64,000 nt of DNA from Protonemura montana (taxonomy: Eukaryota; Arthropoda; Insecta; Plecoptera; Nemouridae): positions 9,269,860 to 9,333,859 of the forward strand of contig OX387604.1 in NCBI GenBank assembly GCA_947568835.1. Reading direction: 5' to 3'. Below, piece after piece: positions 36,978-49,421 of the stretch; position 1 is the stretch's first letter; each line of letters opens with the position of its first letter. The notes beneath the pieces were generated by a model. That model was not told the DNA's origin and did no database searches. It saw only the letters and a program-made list of their open reading frames with translations. The translations under genes were made by a program, and so were the position numbers.

Positions 36978-37989
36978 ATCATGCCTCACAAAAATAAAAA
37001 TAATCACGGTGTGAACTTATAGTGTGACGTTTTGAAAGGTTAAAACAAAGATCATTACAAGAACACTGAAACAAACTTGCAAATTATATCTGATTTTGGT
37101 GTAAAAGGCACTGATCCTTCACATTAATCAAAATTAATTTGTAAGTTGTCAATATTTTTCTTGATGCTCCGCTTAAAATTTGAATCAATAAGAATCGACA
37201 CTTAAATTGTAAGCCACTCTAAGATATCAAAGTAAGTGGCGTCAGCCATAATCGTTACGTATTTTCACAAAGAATCACAAAGAATCACAAAGTAATCTAA
37301 ACAAGAAATAAAAGTATCACAATGAAATGCAATTCTTTGTATCACAACTCTGTGATAAAAACTATGTTTTTCTCGTTTTGTGGATGAAGACTAAATTCAC
37401 TAATTAAAAGATTAAAAGTAAATTCTTAAGTGGAAACCAAATCTTGAGCTGAAACCAACTTAAACTAAACTAAGCCTGATTCTAGTTTTAACACAATTTA
37501 GTGTCAAGTTTTAATTTTCTATAAATCTACGACATTTTCCAATCGTCATGCAAGAAAATGAAGGTAAAAAATGAAAAAATATCGTTTTTAGCACAGATTT
37601 TCAATAAAAATTAAATGTTTTGTGATATATAAATACGTTTCAGTTATGTCTGTCACGATTATCTTTAAAATTAAAAGCGGCTTAAAATGTGAACCTATTT
37701 TAAAGTATAGTTTAAATTTTATGCTGACATTATCACATAGATACATTATTAACGGCTTCAAAATCCATTTTGTTTGATGATACAGTACAGTGCATTCTTG
37801 AATAAAAAATGAATTAAAATGTAAATTTCCGTTTTTTTTGGTATTTGTGTGATTATCTTCTTTTAACCATTTTAAAATATTAGGAAACCAGTAAAAACTA
37901 ATTTGAGCTTGAAACGGAGTTTGGAGCTAGATATCCGTGTGATCGGCTATCAATCACGGAATTAAAATATCGAATTTGAGGAGAAATAT

Positions 37990-38410
37990 CCTTACCTCCT
38001 TAAAAATCTGTCTCAGACTTTGTTTTTCTCGTTGCGCGTGAAATAAACGTGAGGCGCAGAAAATGGTAAAAAAAAAGAAACCTTAAATTTCAATCTTTTC
38101 TGGAAAAAAATAATGTGTCAAATTTTACAGGCAAAATTTGTCCATGCCGTTTATATTAAAAAGCTAGAAATCGAGTTTGTTAAAACTTTGTTTGAACATT
38201 TGATTTCTTTCTTTTAATGTGTTGATTTTATCTCTTACGTCGCCCTTAACTTGATTGTAAATTTGTATTTTTTTAAAGTTCATTTTGGCAAGTATATAAA
38301 ACATATTGAATAAAAAAGCTATTATCGTAACAACGTTAAATCCTCTCGCAACAAAATTTTAATTATTTCTAGATTTGAAATGAAACGGCACGGCCAGAAT
38401 ATCTCAGCGA
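37990..38410 (+). repeat. Dispersed repeat family R3, copy 2
   Basis: Shares cttaaaaatctgtctcagac with the 54100 copy, and aagctagaaatcgagtttg and gcacggccagaa with the 34975 copy. Intergenic and AT-rich. Confidence 0.4.
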
Positions 38411-38767
38411 AAATTAGTCTTAAATGACTAAGGTCTCCTTCCTCTTAAACCATTACATAAACTGTGAAGACGATTTTAAGGAAATCCTGGAATCATCAAG
38501 GAATTGAAAACCAGGATACGGTCGGATAGGATAGGATTTTTTGCAAGGTAATTTTGATAAAATCATCATAAGAATTTACCTATTAAATTCATAGTATAGA
38601 CATAGATATTGATATTTGGATATATATTTTTCTTTAAATACTAGTCTAATATTTATACATAATTCATCCAAGATTGTATTGAGACGATCATGATTTCATT
38701 TCTTCTCTTTATGAAAGTCAGGAACACATTGCAAAGTTGAGGAAAATTGGGTATTTCGCATTGTTGA

Positions 38768-39300
38768 GGGGAAATATGGATAAATATTAAACGTTGAAGA
38801 GTGTTCTAGATAAATATTAAACGTTGAAGAGTGATCTGGATATATATTAAACGTTGAAGAGTGTTCTGGATAGATATTAAACGTTGAAGGGTGATCTGGA
38901 TAAATATTAAACGTTGAAGAGTGATCTGGATATATATTAAACGTTGAAGGGTGATCTGGATATATATTAAACGTTGAAGGGTGATTTGGATAAATATTAA
39001 ACGTTGAAGAGTGATCTGGATATATATTAAACGTTGAAGGGTGATCTGGATAAATATTAAACGTTGAAGAGTGATCTGGATAGATATTAAACGTTGAAGA
39101 GTGATCCTGGATAGATATTAAACGTTGAAGAGTGATCCTGGATAGATATTAAACGTTGAAGAGTGATCTGGATATATATTAAACGTTGAAGGGTGATCCT
39201 GGATATATTTAAAACGTTGAAGGGTGAGATAAGATATATGTTTAACGTTGGTGAGTGATCTTGGATAAATTGAAGTGCTGAAGATTGATCTTGGATATTT
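38768..39300. repeat. 30-bp minisatellite, about 17 copies, in the 3' UTR of the 202-aa gene
   Basis: The unit is ggatatatattaaacgttga then agagtgatct, with decay toward the right end. The array starts about 20 bp after the stop codon at 39321-39323 on the minus strand, so it is probably transcribed as 3' UTR. Confidence 0.9.
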
Positions 39301-39320
39301 TGTAGCATGGATAGATAATG

Positions 39321-42300
39321 CTACCTCTCTGTACTGCTCGAAGTGGAATTATTGGAGATAATAGGCCTTATCGCAGATCGAAATTCCTGTCCAGCTGCAA
39401 TCACGTTTTTTGTCGAATCCTGGAAAAATAAAACACAAATCAAAAGTTTATATTACTCTTTATGTACAATATTTACCCGTTTGCTTATTTCGTCCTGTTT
39501 TTTGTGTATTTATTGATTTCACTTTGTGTGGCTTAAAATATTATCTGGATTTTGTTGTTGTTGTGGATAGCCTATTTGTTGACATGGTATAGTAATGTAG
39601 GGGTACATTTCGGTGATGTCAAAACGATGAAAAAAAACTGTATTAACTGTCTTTATTCTTTTCAAAAACGTTGAAATCCCTGTCTTAATTTCCAACGGGA
39701 ATATGCCCTCATGTTAGGTCCTTTCTCCCAAGCCAATATACAGTTTTCCCACAATTTTCTTTGAAGCACGTGAATAATTAAGAATATCCGTCGAGCACTA
39801 CTTCGACAAACACTATCTAAACATATCCATTGTTTTTGTTTCTTCCTACGAAAGCTTTTTATTTCTTGAAACGAGCGATGAATTTGTACACAGCACTTAC
39901 TGCTTGCGCAATGCGCATCAGGAGATAGCTTATGGCGTGCTGCACGCTCAGATAACGGTACCCGTTACGCGTTGGTTTAATTTTAACCGAAAGGTGGAAT
40001 TATAGGTTTTAGGTAGGGGTTAAAGGTAGATTGGGCTGTGGGATATGTGAGCTCTGATAGTGATATGACGATCAAATGTGGATGGTGTTATGCCAATCAC
40101 CGAAACGTTTGTTGGATGAGCGTAGAGAGTGAACTGAAAACTTTCAATTTACTTGAAGACCCGGGTGCAAGGGAACAAGTCCAATAGGGAATTGTTTTTT
40201 GGGATTTTTTTTTAAATATTTGAAACTATTTACTCGCAATTTTCAGACAAACTGTTGCAATATTTACACGCTATTAAATATGTACTATATTTTCACAGCT
40301 TTCTGTTTTCTTTTTATTTCGTAAAGTCGAAATTTTAAATAGAAAAAATTACTGTACATTCGCAAAATATGTGTGATTGCATTTCAAGTTCATAGATCTC
40401 GAAATGTTCTCAATATCATCTTCGTGATGTTTTTCTTACAAGTTAAATGTTTTCATGTCCAACCTGTTTGCAGGGATAACTTGGATGTGCAAAACTTTCT
40501 GTTGAATGTATTTATTTATTTATTTATTTTATTTATTTATTATTTAAGTCTAGGAATTCCTACTCTGTTGTAATACAGAGGAATGTACAGAGGAATGATA
40601 GGATTCTAGTCTTTTTAATAAGTTAGGCATCACTTTTGTATTTTTTTTTAGAATTCACCTAAACGTAGCTTACAACTTGGTAGACAAATTCATTAAAAAA
40701 ACTTGCAAATCTTGTGCTTTCATTTAAATAGGGTATGTTCAAGAGAGTCATTTTGTGTGCTTTTTTTGCTCGTGTAATTTGCAGGTTATTCTATTTTTAG
40801 AAACTCGTTAACGCTCTTAAAATATTGCAATGTCTTAGATTCAATACCCTTATTGGTGAGAGGCCACCTCATTTCATAAAATCTCTCAAAAGTTTTAGTT
40901 GCATCGTTATCGAAGAAATTCTAATTAAGTATTTATAATGTAAGGATATTGTATCCGTTCTCTTCAAAAAATGATTATTGGCGTTTAACGACGCACTATT
41001 TTGACATCTGGCCATGTAGCCTTGGTCTTATGACGTCGGTGAATGAGTGGATGATGATGAGGATGATGATGAACCAAACCTAGCCTAGAAGGAAGGAGGG
41101 GAAATCCGGTGTTGGCATGTAGCCTACTCCTGTCAAAAAATATATTTACTTACAGTCAATGCTGTTCTCCACTGTCTCTGCCACAAATTGACTATTCCTA
41201 GGAAATTTCTTCTCAGTATGGTTCTGAGTACTTCAGGCGTCGCTCGGTACGGTCTTTCAGTGACGCCTGATGCTTTACCTTCCCCGTCGGCGTCTAGGTC
41301 TTTGGAACTCGCCGTCGTCAGACCCTATCGATTGCCAAAGGGGACCATTACACTTATATCACTGACGATATATTACGAACTTATCCAATACGGGACCCAA
41401 TTTTACCTGAGCGGTCGTCGTTGTGTTGCCGGAGTCGATACTCTCAGAAACCAGTACGGAGATCTGCTGATAGGCTGATTCGGTGTCGTTTTTCGTCTGG
41501 AAAAAATTAATTTGTTCTTTGAGAAAAAAATTGGGAATCTATAATTAAGCGTAATAAGATTTTTTATTGGTACTAATGTTTTGTTGAAATATCCTGTGAT
41601 GGTTGTATGGAGGCAATAAAGGTTAAGTTCTGTAAGGAACGAAGCTCCATCAAAATAAGAGCAAACCCATAAAACTAGAACCAATCCGCAGGGACTCTGC
41701 AACCCTCTGAAATCTCATATTTTGAACTTATTGCCTCTGAACCTCAAGAATAAAACGATCGTCTTGATGTACATGAAAAGAAATTACATTCGAATCACAG
41801 CATGCATTTGTCTACTGCAATGGTTTGAATGAAAAATCTATAGAAAGATGGTCCAAAAACTTACCTGTCTTAATAGATCTCCTATGAGACTGAAGATACC
41901 TTGTCTCTTAGGAGCTTGTCTCCGTATCCTGGTGAAGACATCGTTTAAAGGTAGTCGATCTGAAAACTATCAATAAAAACAACAATGATGTGAAGAGCAT
42001 TGCACACTTAAGACGAACTCCTTAAAAAGATGATAAAATTACCGATTGAAATTACCTACCACCTACACTTGACTTGCGAAAAGCGATCAACTTATTGTAA
42101 TGTAAATTACTAGCAAAAAGTGATTTTTTTTAAACTTTCACTTTAAAAGTCGGTAGGTTTAACTTGTAGAAAATGATGCTTCAATTGACCCCATTTTGCA
42201 GTACGCACAAGCGAGACGACTGTTTACAGAGTTAAATTAATAAATGTATGCTTTATAATATCCCGAATAAATCCCTGCACGCTGCACTTTAATTACCTGC

Positions 42301-42829
42301 TAGTATTACACTGGTTGTTGTTTCTCAGAAATGTTTAAATTTAGATCACTAATGTCCATTTCGCTGTATATTCCACCCTGACGCGCTGCATTGTCTCTGG
42401 TTTCTCTTGATATCCTAGAATTATCAATTCTGATAAAGTCATCATTTCTGAATTGATGGTGAATGCCATATTTGCCGGAATCGCAATTGCATGTAAATAG
42501 AACTCAACTTAATCTATGAGTTAGTGAAAAGGGGTCCAGGGCGTACCTAAGTACACATACTCTAAGCTCTAGGTATATCTAGTCTTGTAAACCCTATGTA
42601 CTACCCCTAGCCCTGAGCACTGTGGTCATGTCCCCTTTCCAGGGTCTTATCCCTTAAGAGCAGTGCAGTCCTTACCCTCTTGAAAACTAAGTTTCTTGCA
42701 CCTCTCCCAAAGTGTGGGGTTGCTCACCTTGGTCTCCGCAAAATGCTGCCCAGACAGGTCTGCTCGCAGTGGCGCAGTCAGGAACGCTGCAGCTACCGCC
42801 ACTGCCACGCAAGTGTACCGAAACAGCAT
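39321..42829 (-). CDS. Secreted protein with two split-helix units and dibasic sites (202 aa, 5 exons), family not recognised
   Basis: Exons: 42829-42676, 41959-41865, 41496-41407, 41324-41154, 39419-39321 (stop TAG). Phases 1, 0, 0, 0 match and the total is 202 residues. The start MLFRYTCVAVAVAAAFLTAP is a signal peptide, with cleavage likely near LRADLS. Unit one is QGIFSLIGDLLRQ then TKNDTESAYQQISVLVSESI; unit two is LRRNFLGIVNLWQRQWRTALT-like helix then DSTKNVIAAGQEFRSAI. Each is cut by a phase-0 intron at the same relative place, as in the 172-aa gene. Basic clusters RIRR and PKRQG before unit one look like proprotein convertase sites. Asn sequons (NDT, NTT, NST) suggest glycosylation. 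The acceptor at 41325 (caatcgatag) has a poor pyrimidine tract. A SINE lies 16 bp beyond the donor of exon 4. A 30-bp minisatellite begins directly after the stop. Function unknown. Confidence 0.85.
40508..40546. repeat. (TTTA)n microsatellite
   Basis: Short tetranucleotide run between the 202-aa gene's last exon and SINE copy G, inside its last intron. Confidence 0.7.
40974..41137 (-). mobile_element. SINE copy G, 3' fragment next to a splice donor
   Basis: Minus-strand tail of the family (gtttaacgacgcactatttt, gatgatgatgaggatgatg, gtagcctactcctgtc). It sits in the last intron of the 202-aa secreted gene and ends 16 bp from the donor of exon 4 at 41153. Confidence 0.8.
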
Positions 42830-45495
42830 TTCTCGCCAATGAAACTGAACCTAGGACACAATTCTGTTACATCGCGTTGTTGTTTCGAACGATTTATTTC
42901 GAAATTGGAAACGCATATGTCCGACTCATTATTTGTAATGAGTAGTCTCCAGTTCTGTGTTTCGTGTCATGTTTGGTGATTTCAATTACGGATGCATGTA
43001 ATAGGAAGTATCCCGTATCCGGGACTATAAATTGAAGCAAATCAAAATCTCAGTGGGGAATTCGTCGTGGACTTTATATACGCAGTATAATGTAATATAA
43101 TATATTATATTATATTATATATATATTATTATATAATCTAATAGATGATGCATAATGTAGAGCAAAATATTAAGTTAAATGGGTCACTTGATCTATCATT
43201 TTTAAGGGCTCAACAAACAATGCATTCTAAGAAATGCAACCATGACCGGCTAGTGTCATGTTTATCTACCTGATGAATAATGAGATTATGGCAGTGGCTA
43301 TTTGACGGTGGTTTTTTGTAAAATTTATGTGAAAAAAAAACATCTAAATCGGGAGATTGTCTTTGAAAAATAGTAACGGATAGGTGGATAAATATGCTTA
43401 ACTTCGAAAATAATTGTTTACCTCAAACAAAATCGTGTTTGTATATATTATACCATGGAGTATAATATAAAATGTACATAACATAACAAGTCTATACAAA
43501 TAATAATGTACCACTTGCGAATCAATTCCTTCGCAGCCATCCTTGTGCAGTGTTATAGAAAAGAGCTAAGAAATAAGCAATCTCAAGACGCTTCAATAAT
43601 TCACCTTTTCCTAAAAGGACACCCGCTATCTTTGCTATCGATACAATTAAATTTAAAAAAAATGTGTTGTGTACTTGCCAATGGTTTTAATTTCCAGCTG
43701 CAATGGAATCGATTCGAGAAGCAGTCCAACCTAGAAGCACTTCATGAAGTATCTCCCCGTTCAATATTATTCGAGCATGTGAGACTTTTCGTTCCGTACA
43801 TAGCTGCAAGATACCAGGCTAGAAACTCTCGATGCGTGAAGTTGGTCAGGCTGCCGTCATCGGCTCAGGAAAGAAAGTTACCAGCTGTCCACCAGTTAAT
43901 ATGTGAGGTTTGCTTGATTGAGAATCTTTCTCCTCACTCCCCCTCCCCCCAGTCTCTCTCTCTCTAATTCCCCACCTTCTTAATTGCATTGTGTGGGCGC
44001 TAAAGAAGCGGTGAAGTATTATGCTTGTAAAAATCTTGACCTACGATACTGAGAATAACGACCTACCTCAAAGTGATCAAAACTGGTCACAAATGTATAC
44101 GTACCTAACAATTTTACTATCATCATTAGAATCAGGAAACGAATTAAATCCTGAAGCTTTTCATGCTTTTCCCGTATCTTTTAGTACCCCCAACCCCTAA
44201 CCATCAGCCGCAGTGACCCAGCAACTGTGTACCATTCAGTTTAAGATGTCGATTCAGGAAGATTGGCATCGAGTGATCCTCGGGATTAAAATAATAGACT
44301 TCATCACAAATCGATTTTAAGTTGAATATTGTCTAAAAATGGACGTGTTAAATCAACACTAATCTAACTTTAAAAACTGCATGAACGTAAATCTAGCAGA
44401 GCGTATTTTAATGTTAAAAACATAACCCACATTAAACCATCTAATTATCTACATTTTCTAATTGGCATCTTACATGCATCTTAAAAACCACTCACCGAGT
44501 CGAAGTCAGACAGGCTCTTACGTAGAGCTCGCACGCTTCGTCAATAAAACACGATTTTCTATTTCTTTGCTCTTTTTATGGAAAAAAAGAAAATACTAAT
44601 ATTATTTCTCAAAACATATTATTGAGGTCATGGAAAGTGTCTTCCAATATTCATATGTATTACGAAATCAAGGACATGCACAATTAATATCATATGTTAT
44701 GCTGCTGCATAATACAAAAAATATATGCTTTGTCACAGCCAAAAATACAACTTATTAGTATTCTCTGTTTTCCTGATGTTACAAATATGCAAGTCATTCT
44801 CTGTACATAATCTTATGTCAGAGATATTAACTGACAAGAAACAACTTTGAGATGGATTGCGTTACTCTGTCTTGAGAAAGTAATTGATTAGAAATATAGT
44901 TTGTTTTATTAATATACTCAAACAACAACCACAAATAGGACACGTTTTTTTTTTAAACAAATATCATAACATCGTTGTGCCAACAATATAAATGGGTACC
45001 TCAGATCCTGAGCATACATACTGATGTACCATAGAATGCAACTGAATATTACATTTTCTATGACTATGACCTATCCACTATCCAGTATTATTTACGCAAA
45101 TGTGGCGAAAAGTGCTGACGAAATCAGCTAATGAAGAGCCTGGAAGGCGATTACGGATAACTATCCTGAAATGCACATAAATGCATTAACCTAATTGCCA
45201 ATAAGTATGAACGTGGCAATGAAGACAGATTGTAATAGAAGGCTTAACAAAATAAAATGCGCGCCCTGAATTCTTGCTTCCAAAAACGTGAAAATCGTAA
45301 ATTGTATTTTTAAAATAATCTAGACAAATATTTTAATAAAGTATTATTTAATAAAAATCTTTAATCACCCCTAACTGTAGTCAATAAAGCCAGTCACAAA
45401 TCAATAACACCCCTCTTTTTGGCACCACATTACAGACCTTAATAAATTATAAAAATATAAATAATATAAACTAGAACTAAAAGTGATTTATATTT
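42830..45495. other. Intergenic DNA, nothing convincing
   Basis: Contains an AT palindromic stretch near 43085-43140 and a 153-codon open frame (43506-43967, plus) that shows no family features. It separates two of the secreted-protein genes. Confidence 0.5.
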
Positions 45496-48400
45496 TTAAA
45501 AAGTCGTCCCTGAATTGTCGTTTGATGCTGTAAGCGCCATTTGTTTCTCTTCCAATTGTTTGGCAAGTCTGGCGACATCGGACGATATGTTGCTTCGCTT
45601 GGACCTGTCGATTGTGTTCGTCTCGATCTTGAAAATTCCACCAAAGACGGGCTTCAGGGCGTCTACAAATCTCTGAGTTCTTTGAGCTGTGTTCTGAAAA
45701 CGACAGAAACAGAGTTACACGGTGGTACAATACTCAATTCAGGTAACAATCAAACATTTTCTTTTTTACCACTAGGGGCGCTGTTGGTCTCAAAAGATTG
45801 TAGTTACTAATATAACAAAATTTAGCCCGGGTCACAATAGCATTTGAAAGATGTCTTGTATGTTTGCCACCCGAATGCTTGGGGCATTTTCTTGTGTACA
45901 AATTTTAATAAGGTAGACCAGACAGGTAGACAACTAGTACAACAAATTATGAATGTCAGATTTCATTATTTGTTACGTTCCTACTAAAATTGAATAGTTT
46001 TCAAGTTTGTGGCAGTCCCAAGGTCACAAAGTGCGTTATTTTTTAATTTGCCTAACTCTATGCAGATTTTGTTTGCACAGTCACTCATTTGTTTGCAAAC
46101 GAAATGTAGACACGAACAAAATACTTCCTACCGAGGACTTGACCAAACAAACCTGCCACCAAACAAACCAGCCACCAAACAAACCTGCCACCAAACAAAC
46201 CAGCCACCAAAAAACCAGCCACCAAACAAACCAGCCACCAAACAAACCAGCCACCAAACAAACCAGACACCAAACAAACCAGCCACCAAACAAACCAGTC
46301 ACCAAACAAACCAGCCACCAAACAAACCAGCCACCAAACAAACCTGTCACCAAACAAACCAGCCACCAAACAAACCAGCCACCAAACAAACCAGCCACCA
46401 AACAAACCAGTCACCAAACAAACCAGCCACCAAACAAACCAGCCACCAAACAAACCAGCCACCAAACAAACCAGCCACCGAACAAACCAGCCACCAAACA
46501 AACCAGCCACCAAACAAACCAGCCACCAAACAAACCAGCCACCAAACAAACCAGCCACCAAACAAACCAGCCACCAAACAAACCAGCCACTAAACAAACC
46601 TGCCGTGTTTTGCTACGTTATGAATTGCTATGATCGGGCGCGAAAATGCTTGGTAGTTAATCGCATACAATATTCCGTTATAACGAGGTTGAACATGTCT
46701 GGATAGCAAAATAACGAAACTGAATATCCTTGATTCTGAATTTATTTTACTATCTGTTTGGAGGGTTGTTTTCTTCAAATTTCGTTCCAAAAAAACTTCA
46801 TTAGGTTTGGAATATGAAATATACAAAGAATCATAAAAATCCAATTGTGACCCAAGTTTGCGTTAGGCATGTTGATGATTTAAAATCGATTGTGCGATCG
46901 AAACAAAACAAATTCCATTCTTACCAATATGACGCTGCCGACGACTTTGGAGACGTTTGTAACCAAGCTGAAGCTAGAGCCGAACAGAGCTGGAGGAAGA
47001 TCTAGGCTCACTCTGTTGTCATCGAACACTGGAATGTCCTCGGTGGTCGTGGAGATCCCCTCATCCTGGGAAAACAGGAAACTCCACTCAGTGAGGACGC
47101 ATACCGTCAATTTCAAACAATCCTTGAAAATATTTAATTACCAAATAGGTTTAATTTATTTCGACTTCCTGATGGAAAATATGGTGTTTTAGGAGTTCGA
47201 TAAACGGTACAAAGGCCATTCAATTGTAATCTTTGTCCGTGTTTTTGTTCTTTGTGACTGATTAAAATATCGTTTCGTCATGGTTTTCATTATTTCTGAC
47301 GGATGCCGCGTAATTGTAAAAAAGTTTTAATTAAAAATATATTTTTTTTTATGTTATATAATAGAATCTATAACTCAGATATGCTTTATTCTTGGTTACT
47401 TGAATGGTTTCTTAAGCATGTCATTGTAAGTGAGGTGAATGTCATTTTCTTAGTATAGCGGAAAGCAGGTCTCAAAGGCCCTGGCTAGCCCTGCCAGTAA
47501 CCGTCATTTGTACCATACGGGAAATCCTGGTGTTCCCAACCTCTCGCTTCCTATTGCAACTTCTCATGCAACATGCCAAAAGCATAATCATTGCTGGCAA
47601 CCGGCACACCTTGAATTCTAAACCTTTATTTTGCGAGTATTATTGATTACATTTCGGATGTTAGGGATCTGGGTAGGTACATTTTCGTCTCAAAAACAGT
47701 AATAATATCATTTATTATCACAAGATTATGAACAAATATATCAATATTTATATATGTGAATATGTGTTTTAACTAATAACCAATAATTAACATATTATTT
47801 GTCATAACCCTTCTTGCTAACCATATAAAATAAACTAGAATTCGCTTCAATCACAGCTTAAAACACACTTTTTATGCATATAATTTTTTTTTTTATTGAC
47901 AACTGTAAAAAAAACTATATCTTAAAATGTAATATCTATTAAGGAAATTATTATTCACACTTGCTATACAATTTCTAAGCATCGTAGCAAATGAATGGTT
48001 ACCCAATAAATTGTTTTACAAAAAGTATTTCTAAAAAGGCTACATTTCGCTAAAGACGAAGTAAGTCAATTTATCAGACGTGTTTGAGTTGCAAGATGTG
48101 GTGAAAAATGTGTTGCAGTTTTCAGATGAAAATATTATAAAAATGAAGTTTCTATCAACCTCCTAGGCTTCCCAAAAGAGAGGTGATCGCTCCAAGTCCC
48201 CCAAGACCTTCTGATTGGGGATCAGCCCTCGAGGTGTTGTCGGAACTCACCCTGCCAGCAGCACCTCCTTTGGTTGCCACTCCACTGGGCTGGGTTCCCA
48301 AGTTGAGAAGGTAGTAATTCTTGTAGCGGTTCTTTTTATCGAACTGTGTCACAAGCTGAGTTTTGTAATCAATCACCTGGTTCACTTTCTGAAAACAGAA

Positions 48401-49421
48401 ACATACTTGATTCGAATCATTTCATTGCCTTTTGAATAAATAGGAAACATTGCATTGCCTGAAACATTTCATTGCCTTTTGAATAAATAGGAAACACCTT
48501 TTTGGAAACAAAATGAGTGAACTATTTACTGGGAAAGAAGTGGTTACAATTTATGACTGGAATACTTGTTTTGAAATTTAGATTAGTGTTGGGCATTCAT
48601 TAATTCCGATTTTGTATTTTTTGCAAGTCAAATTGAGACCAAACGTTGACTTTTTTTCAACCAAATGGTTAACTTAAAGCACGACGTCATTGAACCAGGT
48701 ATTAAATGGATTTGCTGAACGAAAGAGCATCGATGTGAATGACAACGATGGTCGCATTATCATGTGCTCGATCAGAGTGTGATAGGTTGTTGAGTGACAC
48801 GAGCACAACTTTGGTCGGGGAGGGGTGGGAGACGGCAGCCAATTTGATTTTAGTATTCATGCAACTGTCTGGGTTCTATGTAAATTATTTGGTGATTTGT
48901 CGAATAAATGATAGGCTAGTTCACGCCTGCTGCCACATACTTCACAATATAAAACACGATTCCAACGAAAATGTCACAATGTTTTGTATTCTATACCACT
49001 TACTCGATAAAACAATGCAGCTTGCGTGTTACCACACGATCAACGTAATCGTAACCCCAAAAAAACGATGCATCGTCTGAAAACTGCTTATTATCGTATT
49101 TGCTTAACGACTCATCACAGAGAGTATGTTTCGTGGTTTTCTTTCCACTGAGTTTCTACCGATTATTGGCATTTCTCACGCTCTAAGCCTCTAAAATGTT
49201 CTTACCCCAAACACAAAGTCAAGAAGAAAGTTTTTGACACCCAGGCCCGCTGCAACTTTGAGGCCAACCTCTCTCTTGCCTCTTCCTTCGTCAGCTGAAG
49301 ACGAGGGGTCTTCGAGGGCTTCGGTGACGTCGGGGGCGATGGGACCCAGGGGTTGGGCCCAAGCCAGCGGCATCAGAATGCACAGCAGCGCGATACTGCA
49401 CCAGCCACCAGAAGATCTCAT
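45496..49421 (-). CDS. Secreted protein with alternative ends: 230 aa (4 exons) or 149 aa (2 exons)
   Basis: Exon 1, 49421-49206, encodes signal peptide MRSSGGWCSIALLCILMPL, a possible KR processing site (GRGKREVG) and the half-unit NFLLDFVFG. Exon 2, from 48388, continues KVNQVIDYKTQLVTQFDKKN. It can then read on to a stop at 48155 (tail ends LLGSLGG; 149 aa), or splice at a strong in-frame donor, AGG then gtgagt, at 48251/48250. That donor joins in phase 0 to 47065-46925 (ends VSKVVGSVIL) and 45693-45496 (NTAQRTQRFVDALKPVF to a stop), giving 230 aa. The long form has two split units, the same plan as the two genes to the left, which favours it. I found no separate first exon for the 47065 and 45693 exons. 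The upstream Met codons (49481, 49475) would bury the signal peptide, so 49421 was chosen. Function unknown. Confidence 0.8.
46142..46606. repeat. 16-bp minisatellite, about 29 copies
   Basis: The unit is gccaccaaacaaacca. It is very homogeneous. It lies in the last intron of the long form of the 45496-49421 gene. Open frames of up to 208 codons across it come from the unit lacking stops, not from a gene. Confidence 0.95.
48155..48388 (-). CDS. Exon 2 read-through form: alternative terminal exon of the 149-aa isoform
   Basis: From acceptor ctgttttcag the exon stays open for 77 codons to a TGA. Beyond the internal donor at 48250 it encodes VSSDNTSRADPQSEGLGGLG and LLGSLGG. The Gly/Leu/Ser ending resembles the modules of the 765-aa gene at 54636-61538 (LLGSSSG), which argues that the read-through is real coding sequence and not just an unspliced intron. 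Confidence 0.65.
   Translation of the reverse strand, partial: KVNQVIDYKTQLVTQFDKKNRYKNYYLLNLGTQPSGVATKGGAAGRVSSDNTSRADPQSEGLGGLGAITSLLGSLGG

Larger units (their letters stand above)
32947..38767. other. Intergenic DNA between two secreted-protein genes, with SINE debris
   Basis: Contains SINE copies D, E and F and R3 copies 1 and 2. No signal-peptide exon or other convincing coding exon was found; open frames here are short and unlike the neighbours. The first 150 bp should hold the promoter of the 172-aa gene; a TATTATAA-like element lies near 33080. Confidence 0.5.

Noticed and set aside
42530-42660. Possible inverted repeat just inside intron 1 of the 202-aa gene
   Set aside because: The arms match only over short runs with large offsets; not better than chance by eye.
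43506-43967. 153-codon open frame on the plus strand
   Set aside because: No domain, signal peptide or splice context, and composition is like translated intergenic DNA (many Leu, Ser, His, with a Ser/Pro run from a simple repeat at the end).
46007-46633. 208-codon frame and others on both strands
   Set aside because: They are translations of the 16-bp minisatellite, which lacks stops in several frames; the non-repeat ends show no coding character.
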